A stretch of DNA of 42,500 bases from Chrysomallon squamiferum. Its lineage: Eukaryota; Mollusca; Gastropoda; Neomphalida; Peltospiridae. Numbering within the stretch: position 1 is the stretch's first letter; the number at the start of each line of letters is the position of its first letter. Location: positions 3,604,501 through 3,647,000 of the forward strand of contig CM022667.1 of the NCBI GenBank assembly GCA_012295275.1, written 5' to 3'. The notes below the pieces were generated by a model. The model made no database searches and was not told where the DNA came from. It saw nothing but the letters and a program-made list of their open reading frames with translations. Of the stretch, positions 33,921 through 42,500 are shown piece after piece. Made by a program: the position numbers and the translations under genes.

Positions 33921-33989
33921 CAATGTTGTGATATCTCGATATTAGAACAAAAAACAAATTCATACACGTGTGACTTGTATTACACGCCT

Positions 33990-34280
33990 GTCTGCGTAAT
34001 GTTAAACTGTGTCATTCAAAACTGTGTCATTCAAGTCTATCTTACAAGACTGTGTCATATAAGACTGTATCACCACAGGATTATGTCATAAAAAAAACAA
34101 AAAAAAAAAAAAAACTATGTCATACAAGAAATTGTCATATAACACTATGTCGTACAAAACTGTATCATACAGGACTATGTCATTAAAAAAGAACTATGAA
34201 ATACAAGACTATGTCATACAAGAATTTGTCATATAAGAATTTGTCTTATGAGAATTTGTCATATTAGAATTTTTTTGTCA
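33990..34280. repeat. Short tandem repeat around ACTGTGTCATACAAG
   Basis: Many diverged 15-25 base copies of GACTRTGTCATAYAAGA, with A-run insertions. Confidence 0.85.
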
Positions 34281-34284
34281 TATG

Positions 34285-35091
34285 AGACATCTGTTAACAG
34301 GTAATTAGGTCACTAATGAAATCTGACCCAATTAAAATACATCTTTCCTTTTAACCTGCTGTCACATTGTTTGATGGGCTAACATCTGCTAATAAAGATT
34401 TCAGTGATAATTCGTAGTTGTGGTCAGAATTGATTACAAAGGGATTGGTTACCTTTTCAGATCAGTTGCTGTGTGGTACAGAAAGTTCAATTAAAATTTT
34501 TTTTTTTTTTTCATTTCATTTTTATACATTTTTTTAATTTCTTTTTCATTACGATTCAGAATATAATTATTTTATTTCATTTTCTTTTTTTCCATTTCTT
34601 TTATTATTATTATTTTTTTTATTTTTTTTTTATTTACCTTTTTTGTTGTTGTTAATTCAAAAAAAAGGATTTTTTTTTTTTTTTTAATTATTAATCTTTA
34701 TTATTTAATTATTTTCCTTACATTTTTTTTTTATATTGAAAATGGTGATTTAAAATAATTTTGAATATTAACAATATAAAAAAAATATATTTTTAAATAT
34801 TAAACAGTTTTGGGTGGTTTTATAATTTTCTTTTAAAAGTTAGTTTTTTTTTTTTATATTTATTATTATTTTAAATCATGAAGGAATTTTTCTCCTATCG
34901 CCTTCGTATCATTAACAGCCAAGTTACAGATGATGAAGCCTGCACTTTCCTCCCAGTTAATCTCACAAAGATAATCTTCCCTCTGTCTATTTTTTTTTTT
35001 TTTAACTGGAGACAAAGAATTCATGCAATGAGAAAACACGTCTTTTATAAGTTAACAATATCGTCGAAGATCTCCAGCGACGGAGGCAAGG

Positions 35092-35122
<31 letters not shown>

Positions 35123-35128
35123 CTAAAC
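34285..35128. other. AT-rich intron with T and A runs
   Basis: 34285-34480 and 34880-35090 are moderately complex; 34490-34870 is T-rich; an A run covers about 35092-35119. No gene seen. Confidence 0.5.
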
Positions 35129-35129
35129 T

Positions 35130-35430
35130 TTCCTGTGTTCATCGAGGATTAAAGCATTGTGGTGTTTGTAGTGGACAGCAGAACAACGTCGCCAGAATTC
35201 CGAGAACAATGCAAAAATTGCTGGCATCCCCGAAGCCAAGTTGTAACATGCCTGTCGCGACGAGTTCTCCAATCAGAAAACACCTTACTCGGTCCGTGAT
35301 TGAATTTCTCCCAGTCCGATCAATTCGAAGGTGTCGCAGAATGCGTTTGAAGTCGAGGGAAAAGCACACACAGAGCGATTATTTGTTCACGGTGGTCAGA
35401 CAACAACAGCAACTCAGATAATCTGCTGTT
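35130..35430. other. Candidate conserved non-coding element
   Basis: About 300 bases, GC-balanced and non-repetitive, including AATTCCGAGAACAATGCAAA (SOX-like AACAATG next to an octamer-like ATGCAAA), CCTGTCGCGACGAGTTCTCC and CCGTGATTGAATTTCTCCCA. Open frames on both strands carry no family signature. Confidence 0.4.
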
Positions 35431-36300
35431 CTTTTTTCAGATTCTTAATTTTTTTTCCCCCGTTTGTCCAGTTTCCCCTCCTCACTTCTCAGTGAGAACA
35501 AAACAAAAATGTTTTTAGAAGAAAAGATCATCCCATTGTTTCCATTCAAGTGTCCCAGACAATGTACTCTGTTTGTCTGACTTGAAGTCAAAAACTGGTT
35601 TCCTTTCAAGACAAAGACGATCCGTAAAAGTGATTTGAATAATTTGTAAGGTGTGTTATTCAGCACTCATTTATATTTTAAATATATAAAGAAGTTTATA
35701 AACACGTCACACATGTTTAAATACATTTTAACTCAGGTACATACATGCACATACTTACAAATAAATACATAAAGGTCACACATTCATACACATACACACA
35801 AATACACAAATACTCGCATGCAATACATTAAAAATACACATCCATGCACACAAAAATGTCCAGTCACAATAGAAATAATAACCCACCCAGGCCACTCAGA
35901 CGTAAGTACAGACAGACTGACAGTGCAGAATTAGCAGATTACAAGCTGTGAGCCCATACAAAGCCTGTTTATACCTGGTTCAAGTGAAACATTCGGTGAA
36001 AAGGAAAAAATCACAGACGATTTCTGAATGAGTCTATTCAGTAGAAAAAAAAAAAAACTTAGAAAGTAGTGGTTGTTGTGATTTGCTGGTTAAGTAGTCA
36101 GCTGAAGAAAAACATATATCAATGGATCAGCTCTTCCTTGTGTACCTCTGTTACAATTTCCCATTCTAACTAGACAGTGCAGTCTCGCTTGATGAGTTAC
36201 TGTTTCTGGTTCAGTGGTTAAGGTTTTTGTTAAAGAATGTAAAGTATCCAAATACGCGAATATTCATTGCTGTGGTTTTTGAAAGTATTTGTTAGTCAAA
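35430..36300. other. Mixed intron sequence
   Basis: Moderately complex at 35430-35660, CA/ACAT-rich at 35700-35860, mixed to 36300. No gene or recognised transposon seen. Confidence 0.4.
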
Positions 36301-36700
36301 GTCATAGAGTGTGACAGTTCCTTGAAAGGTATAATAATGTAATTATGGCTGTTAAAGATTCATTATATTTATGATAAATACATCATGCATTAACCAGTAT
36401 GACAGCACCTTTAGAACCTTACAATACTACTATCTAAACAAATATGTTTCTTTTATTATATATTTTTTTTTTCGAATGTTAACCTGTGTGACAGAACCTT
36501 TAGAACATCACAGTACTGCTGTCCAAACGAAGACTGTTGTTTATTATATTTAAGCAATGTTAACATTTTAATGGCTATAACTTTAAGCAACGTGCATTAT
36601 TAATCAGTGTGACAGGACCTTTAGTATATCACAATGCAGTGCTGCTATCTAAACACAAAGATTTTTCTTTATTATCTTTAATCAATATTAACATTTAATG
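36300..36700. repeat. Degenerate tandem repeat, about 88-121 bp, four copies
   Basis: GTGTGACAGNACCTTTAGAA cores start near 36309, 36398, 36486 and 36607. The last three continue as ATCACAATACTGCTATCTAA and TTTATTATATTTAA. Copies are clearly related but diverged. Confidence 0.75.
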
Positions 36701-36779
36701 CTATTTAGCATAATTAATATTAACACACACATCTGCTTCAGTCTGATGTTAACCAGACTCATAACTGTGAAAAACTGTA

Positions 36780-37075
36780 AAAAACCGGGGCTGGCTGCGC
36801 AAGCGATGTAGTAGTACTACTACTACGTACAACATCATTGCTGTTGGCAGCGTGGGTGTTCCTTTCCCGATAAGCCAGCAGAAGCCAGGGTCAGTGAGGG
36901 TCCTGAAAATCTCTGCGGGTCAAAGGTCGCGCCGATAAGACAAGACTTGTTGGCTTCTTCCTGGAAGACTGGGAAGAAGTCTCTGCTCGACTGTTATCTC
37001 ATTCTGGCAGTTAGCAAGTCGCTTGATGGCGTAATGAAATTTCTTTCATCATTGCTCACTGATTACAGATTGCAG
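36780..37075. other. Candidate regulatory element with GATA sites
   Basis: About 290 GC-balanced, non-repetitive bases. GATAAG occurs at 36869-36874 and 36934-36939 and TTATCT near 36994; a nuclear-receptor-like TCAAAGGTC and a 16-base palindrome at 36807-36822 are also present. No open frame. Confidence 0.4.
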
Positions 37076-37079
37076 TTTT

Positions 37080-37395
37080 GTTTTTCACCTCCTTCGAAAG
37101 AATCATAACCTACATTTTTTTTTTTATAAATAAATAAATAAAAAAAAAATATTTAATGAAATAGAAATAAAATTTCAGAAATGAAAATTATGAAAATAAA
37201 TAAGTAATCAAGGATGAAGGAGTTTAAAAAAAAATGAAAGAATAGTGTTAAAAGATGATGATATTTCGACTTGGGTGGGTTATTTGTATCTGTGTGTTGA
37301 ATGATGTTTCATATATGTTTGTTTGGTTTTTTTGGTTTTATTTACAAACAAATTTAAAAGTGCAGTGATAATGTGTCTGTGTTTGTTATGTATAC
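37080..37395. other. AT-rich intron
   Basis: A/T-rich sequence; nothing recognisable. Confidence 0.5.
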
Positions 37396-37397
37396 CT

Positions 37398-37416
37398 GTC
37401 TGTGTGTGTGTTTGTG

Positions 37417-37460
<44 letters not shown>

Positions 37461-37492
37461 TTTGTGTTTCTGTGTGTGTGTCTGTGTTTGTT
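37398..37492. repeat. (GT)n-rich microsatellite
   Basis: GT run with TTTGT and TTCTG interruptions; the open frames on both strands are its translations. Confidence 0.95.
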
Positions 37493-37494
37493 TG

Positions 37495-38770
37495 AATGTT
37501 TGAATATAAGTGTTATTAGATTGTATATTCCTATTTACTAACAGAAAAGAAAAATCTTTGCTATTAATATATTCGTTGATTTTTTTCAATATTTTTTTTT
37601 TCTTCACACTTCACTTGTTAAGTGCATTCTAGATAAGAAACATGATTAAAAACATGCTGATGTAATCCTGAAAATAAGAAAAAAATAAAATAATAATACT
37701 ATTCTGTTTGATTAAAAAAATCTACTCCATTATGTAACAGTTGAGTGAAAAACCTTTTGTAGATTTTAAAATGCACATCATAATTATTATTCGAAACTCC
37801 TCTACTATATTTCACTGTCATATTACAGGACATAAAACTTGGGTTGTCTACGGTTTTCATATCTAGTGTGACACATGGGTGTAAATAATCTTTGTGTATT
37901 GTTTTGTTGGAAAAATAAAATCGGATAGGTTATAAAATTACTCATATCATTAGCATTATTGTAATGCAAATGGAAATAAAAGTTTGTTTCTGTTATATAT
38001 ATTATATGACACCTGGGTGTAAAAAAAATTCTATCTATTTTCTTTCATTTTATAATTTAAAAATGAAAAAAAAAAAAAAAAAAAAAATAAAAAAATAGGT
38101 AAAAATTAATTAAGGTAGCAAAGAAAAAATGAAAAATAATAATAGTGTATTTTTAAAAACTTTTGTTCAATTTTTATTATGTATTATTATTTTTTTTTTT
38201 TTTTTTTATTATTATTCTTGTCTAGAAATACAAATTTGGCTGTTAAATATGAGATGAAAATTTTATATATTGGTTCTTTTAACTTTTTAAAATTTTATTT
38301 ATTTATTTATTTATTTATTTTATTTATTTATTTGTTTATTTATACAGTATTTTTTAATTTTCTTTTCTTTTTCTTTTTATTATTTTTTTAAAATTATATA
38401 TATTATATATATATTAGTAGTAGTAGTAGTATTTTACTTTAGAGGGTTTTTGGTACTAAAAACAATGACAAATTTTGCATTAAACCAATTTTGAAAATAA
38501 AAATTTGTGTTATTAAAGTTCAGTGAAAAATAATGTTTGCATAAATTTTTATTTAGATGCATATTTTTTCAAGCATAAAAACATTTAAGCATTTATTACC
38601 AGTAATATAATAATAATAAAACCATCTACATTATTTTTATTTTTATTTTTTATAATTTTATCTTATTACTGTTGGTTTTTTTTTTTTGGGGGGTTGCATG
38701 TTTTTGCAAATGGAAAGCTTAGGTAAGGTTTTACAATAAGATATATGAAGGTTTTCAGTAAAATTGATAG
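37495..38770. other. AT-rich intron with homopolymers and TTTA repeats
   Basis: A run near 38066-38086, T run near 38190-38207, (TTTA)n at about 38296-38342, TAG run near 38415-38430. 37730-38000 is moderately complex. No gene seen. Confidence 0.55.
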
Positions 38771-38772
38771 TT

Positions 38773-39185
38773 TATGATATGGGAAATTTCAGGTATGACA
38801 TTTCAGTTGATATAAGTATGATATGGGACATTTCAGTATGGCATTTCAGTTGATATAAAAGTATGATATGAGACATTTCAGTATGGCATTTCAGTTGATA
38901 TAAAAGTATGATGTGAGACATTTCAGTATGGCATTTCAGTTGATATAAAAGTATGATATGAGACATTTCAGTATGGCATTTCAGTTGATATAAAAGTATG
39001 ATATGAGGCATTTCAGAATGGCATTTCAGTTGATATAAAAGTATGATATGGGACATTTCAGTATGGCATTTCAGTTGATATAAAAGTATGATATGGGACA
39101 TTTCAGAATGGCATTTCAGTTGATATAAAAGTATGATATGGGATATTTCAGTTTGATGTGGGTAATTTCGGCATGAGATTTCAAA
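38773..39185. repeat. 45-bp minisatellite, about 8 copies
   Basis: Unit GACATTTCAGTATGGCATTT then CAGTTGATATAAAAGTATGA then TATGA, 45 bases, nearly perfect. CATTTCAGTTGATATA recurs about every 45 bases from about 38800 to 39112. Because 45 is a multiple of three, the minus strand is open as a 15-residue repeat (MSHIILLYQLKCHTE). Confidence 0.97.
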
Positions 39186-39199
39186 TCGGTGTTAAATAT

Positions 39200-39620
39200 C
39201 ATAACTCAGAACTTTTCACTGGGGATCAGTACCAAAAAGTGAACATGTATGTGACATAGTGAAAACAAGAGAATCTATATGGAGGACCCAGTATCACAGA
39301 AGAAAGGTAGGTGATGTGGGAACAGGTTTTTTAAACAAAGTAGCTTTATGGTTGTTACAGTATATCAGTGGGAAGGTATATGATAATATAGGAACACATT
39401 AAAACAAGGAAATTTGATGGTGAGTTCATATCACAGAGGAAAAGTGAATGATACTGTAAAGACACGTTAATACAAGGGAACTTCAAACAACATCACAGAA
39501 AAAAACAATTGTGATGATGCAGCAACCATTTAAAAACAAGATCTTTATGGTTTGTGCAGTATCATAAAGGTTTTTTTTTACTGGGCAAACATTAAAACAT
39601 GGGAACTTTATGGGAGGTAC
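39200..39620. repeat. Degenerate tandem repeat, about 70-90 bp units
   Basis: Recurring motifs CAGTATCACAGAGGAAAGGT, GAACACATTAAAACAAGGGA and ACTTTATGGTTG in the same order, about five diverged copies. Confidence 0.65.
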
Positions 39621-40534
39621 AGAAACAAAGAAAAAAAAACAACAAAAATAATTACCAAAAAAAGAGGAATAAATCTGGATATGTCATTTTGGGATTTTGC
39701 AAGTTAAACAAAGAAAGTTTATTTATTACTCACTGATCTGAGACTGACAGTGAAAGACACACCTATTTATAGGTGGAGTATTGACTGTAGTAGCACTTTG
39801 CCCCTGGGGGCTATAACATTTCTGATAGGCCACAGACCTCCCCCTGCCCCCCCCCCCCCGACTACTCTACCAACTTGTGATATTTTCATTATGCACCTGG
39901 TTTTGCACTCAAACTGACATCAGTTTCGGTTTTGTGCAGGGTCGTGTTTACGCTGTGTTTTGAAAACAAACAGTTTCATACCTGTAGCTCTGCAGAGGTA
40001 TTTTAATTACATTATTTTGTGTTAATGGCTTTCTGTTGTACAGTTCAAACGAAACTTGTGCGGATGTAATGTACACTATAAATAATGTATATATTATGTT
40101 CATTCATTTTTATTTTCGTTCATTCTTTGATTATACACTCAGCACACACATCTTGAAACACACAATTACTCACCAGCACACAGATATACAGACACAGACA
40201 CAGACACAGTAACACACATATAGACATACACACAAAGGTGGACATTTGAATCATAATTTAAATTTAGTTTTTTCTTGTTTAGTAATTCAAAAAATAAAGC
40301 AGAAATAAGAAGATATTCCTTTGGCTTCATTCGCCATCAAAAACAAAGACACAACAGCAAAAACTTGATGAGTTATTAAAAAAAACACAAAAAAAAACAA
40401 CTAATATCTCAACATCTTTGACATAAAACTCATTAACTGTTTTTCCACCATCTTGCCTTGCAATTAAAATTCAGGATAAATAATGTACGTTTAAAAAAAA
40501 AAATAATAATAATTTGATGGATCTAAAGATACAT

Positions 40535-40576
<42 letters not shown>

Positions 40577-40660
40577 TATTAATTTCTTATTAAGCCTTTT
40601 CAAGTTAAAAACAAGACCAAACAAATTTTTTTTCACAATTTTAAAAAATAATAATAATAA
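39620..40660. other. Mixed intron sequence
   Basis: 39650-40080 is moderately complex with a C run at about 39848-39859. 40130-40240 is CA/ACAGA-rich. 40260-40660 is AT-rich with a (TA)n run at about 40540-40569. No gene seen. Confidence 0.45.
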
Positions 40661-40689
40661 TAATAATAGCAGCAGCAGCTGCTGCTATG

Positions 40690-41130
40690 CTAGATGTTCT
40701 CTTTTAATTGACAGTATAAATTTGTGACAAGAGAAACTCTTCTAATTTGTCCTGTTCACTAAAAAACTCGGGGCTCGCCAGGAAAGTGAGCCCATCGTGA
40801 CACAAGCTAATGAATCAATGGCGTTTTATGGATCGGTTTAGGACCCGGGCTGCTCAGTTTCGTCCGCGCAGGATCTTTTAATTGGTGTAATTAAACTCGG
40901 TGGAAACACAACCTTTCTGCTCGTGCCCAGAGCCTAGCGCACATTCTTCGCTCCTTCCATCAAGTGCAGTACGACATCAAATTAATCTGCCAAAGCATTT
41001 TTCTGCAATCAATATTTTTGCTCGCTAATTACGACACTACTACCCCTGTCTCCTTGGAAATGTCTCAGCGCCGGCTGCTAGATGCACAAGTTCTTGCATG
41101 AAACGAGGCCTGTGACAAATTTGAGACCTC
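40690..41130. other. Candidate conserved non-coding element
   Basis: About 440 balanced bases, the longest complex island in the downstream intron. It includes CTAATGAATCAATGGCGTTT, GATCTTTTAATTGGTGTAAT followed by TAAACTCGG (homeodomain cores), CATCAAATTAATCTGCC and CTCGCTAATTACGACACTAC. No open frame of note. Confidence 0.4.
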
Positions 41131-41139
41131 GAGACAACC

Positions 41140-41365
41140 GACAACAGAGAGAAAAAATTTAAAAAAAAAAAATCTTAAAAATAAAAAATAAAAATAAAGA
41201 AGAAATAGATTTAGGGAGAAGGTGTAGCAGAAGAATAAAAAAAAATAAAAAATAAAAATAAAAAAATTATTATAGGGGGAGGGGGAATGTATGCTGAAAT
41301 GACACATGTATGCATGTATGTAGTAGTAGTTGTAGTTGTGTAATCTGTCGCGCGGGGTCATGACA
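41140..41365. other. A-rich low-complexity sequence
   Basis: AAATAAAAAT-rich block followed by G-rich, ATGTATGC and GTAGTT runs. Nothing recognisable. Confidence 0.5.
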
Positions 41366-41369
41366 AACG

Positions 41370-41640
41370 AAAGGAAGACAACGTAGATCAGTCATTAGCC
41401 CCGAACCAGCTCTCGTGTTCATCAGGTCACGGAATGCTCCGAAATAATGGCTGCAACTCTGACCCATTTCCCTCGCCAAGCATATGATACACACACATCA
41501 TATACGAATCCAATTGATTTTGTTACATTGCCCTATTATTGCCGTCGTCTTCGTATTGATCGATGCCGCGCGGCACAACTCGCCTCTTAGGGGATTAAGA
41601 CAGTTATCTAATATCAAATGCCGCTGGAATTTGACTGGTC
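41370..41640. other. Candidate conserved non-coding element
   Basis: About 270 balanced bases including GGTCACGGAATGCTCCGAAA, TATTGATCGATGCCGCGCGG and TTAAGACAGTTATCTAATAT (GATA-like TTATCT). No recognisable protein in any frame. Confidence 0.4.
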
Positions 41641-41644
41641 CACT

Positions 41645-42500
41645 GTAAAGAATATGTGAGAATGAAGAAGAAGAAGAAAAAAAAGAAGAAAAAATTATTA
41701 TTTTTCTTGCCAATGAAAAACCAAAATGGCTGTCGAACCCCATATGGAGAAGAGGAGAATTTTTTTTTTTTTTTTTTTTTATTATTTTTTTTATTGTTCT
41801 TTTTCTAGCTGAAAGGTCAAGTAGTGACCAATGCCCAGTGCACACAGGAGCCGGTCTTTTCAATGGTGTTGTGTTACCAGGCATGAAAACACTTGCTGTT
41901 GTCTGAATGTTAATTCATTGATAGGCCCGCCCATCATCTGGGTCTGATTCGCTTCCTAGACTTAACTAGTGTCAGTGCGATCTTAATAGTAATAATAGTA
42001 ATAATAATAATCATAATAATAATAGATTTATAAATAAACTACTGTAAATGTATTTTGCTATTTTTAAAATCTTTTTTATTATATGTACCTCTTCCTTTCT
42101 ATATACTGTTTTATTTTTATTTTTTATATTCTTTATTTGTATTTTTTTTTTTAATCTTATTAATGTAATATGTATATTTAAACTGACTCATAGGGCTTTA
42201 AAAAAGAAAATGTTCTCCTGAGTTTTATTTTATGTTTTTCTTTCTGTTAACATAAATAAATGTACTTCGCTTTTAATTCAAATGGAGTTATTTAAGGCTC
42301 ATTCTTTGGAGCATTTTTCTACTAGCTGTTGTAAATGCGTTTTTCATAAAAGAAAATGATTTTTTTAAAACATTCTAAATTTTTTAAAATATTTTTTTAG
42401 TTTTTGGGGGGTTTTAAATTACTATGACAAAACTATCCGGGAAGTTGTTTTTGACAACAACTGTTGTTAATTTGTTAGCAGAAAACTTCAGATAAAACGA
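41645..42500. other. Mixed to AT-rich intron at the window end
   Basis: AAG-rich sequence, a T run at 41760-41780, a moderately complex patch at 41810-41980, an AAT-triplet run at 41984-42025, then AT-rich sequence to the end. No exon seen. Confidence 0.5.

Larger units (their letters stand above)
15980..42500 (+). other. Intron of the ZFHX gene, at least 26.5 kb
   Basis: From the donor at 15980 to the window end there is no ZFHX-like exon on the + strand: no further family finger and no homeodomain (no WFxNxR block) could be read. The sequence is AT-rich, repeat-rich and broken by islands of normal complexity. Long introns holding regulatory elements are typical of developmental transcription factor genes. 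Confidence 0.75.

Noticed and set aside
35139-35369. 76-codon minus-strand frame as a small gene
   Set aside because: Both strands are open across a GC-balanced island; no motif, and the island fits a non-coding element better.
36170-36230. tRNA-derived SINE head (GGTTCAGTGGTTAAGG)
   Set aside because: Resembles an A box, but no B box follows at the right distance and no tail or target duplication is visible.

Overview
The window looks like part of an animal nuclear genome. It is AT-rich and dominated by non-coding sequence, with dense microsatellites (CA/GT, TC, TATG, CAGA, ATT), long A and T homopolymers and at least eleven different minisatellite families. It carries one spliced, strongly conserved coding exon. 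The repeat style and the protein's distance from the vertebrate family suggest a lophotrochozoan, perhaps a mollusc, but that is a weak inference.

The only gene I can support is on the + strand: one very large 5' coding exon (12743-15979) of a ZFHX3/ZFHX4 (ATBF1, Drosophila zfh2) family zinc-finger homeobox transcription factor. It has a TTTCAG acceptor before 12743, a start codon in good context at 12800, about ten C2H2-type zinc fingers in family order, and a GTAAGT donor after 15979 (phase 1). The homeodomains and C-terminal fingers of this family are absent, so they must lie in exons beyond 42500. As written, the exon is not one open frame. Five small indels (near 13618-13624, 14553-14556, 14775-14781, 14886-14889 and 15240-15243) move the conserved protein between frames. 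Because the protein is otherwise highly conserved and the splice sites are intact, consensus or assembly errors are more likely than a pseudogene.

Region by region: 1-12742 is upstream non-coding sequence, at least its 3' end intronic. It holds minisatellites at 1285-1990, 2450-2830, 2995-3390 and 11090-11850, and islands of higher complexity (130-425, 5300-5760, 7556-7835, 9325-9800, 11860-12060). 12743-15979 is the exon. 15980-42500 is intron of at least 26.5 kb. It begins with a 37-41 bp minisatellite (16280-16960) and contains further minisatellites at 17915-18200, 21225-21465, 31030-31330, 33990-34280, 36300-36700, 38773-39185 and 39200-39620. Between them are low-complexity AT tracts and several more complex islands that look like candidate conserved non-coding elements (19690-19960, 20690-20900, 22200-22440, 24100-24260, 25085-25260, 28310-28450, 29590-30180, 31440-31700, 32740-32930, 33700-33920, 35130-35430, 36780-37075, 40690-41130, 41370-41640). 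These are proposed only from composition and motif content, because no alignment was possible.

I found no rRNA, tRNA, CRISPR, complete transposon or second protein-coding gene. I saw no evidence of a novel multi-gene system. Most other open frames are translations of simple repeats or shadows of the exon.
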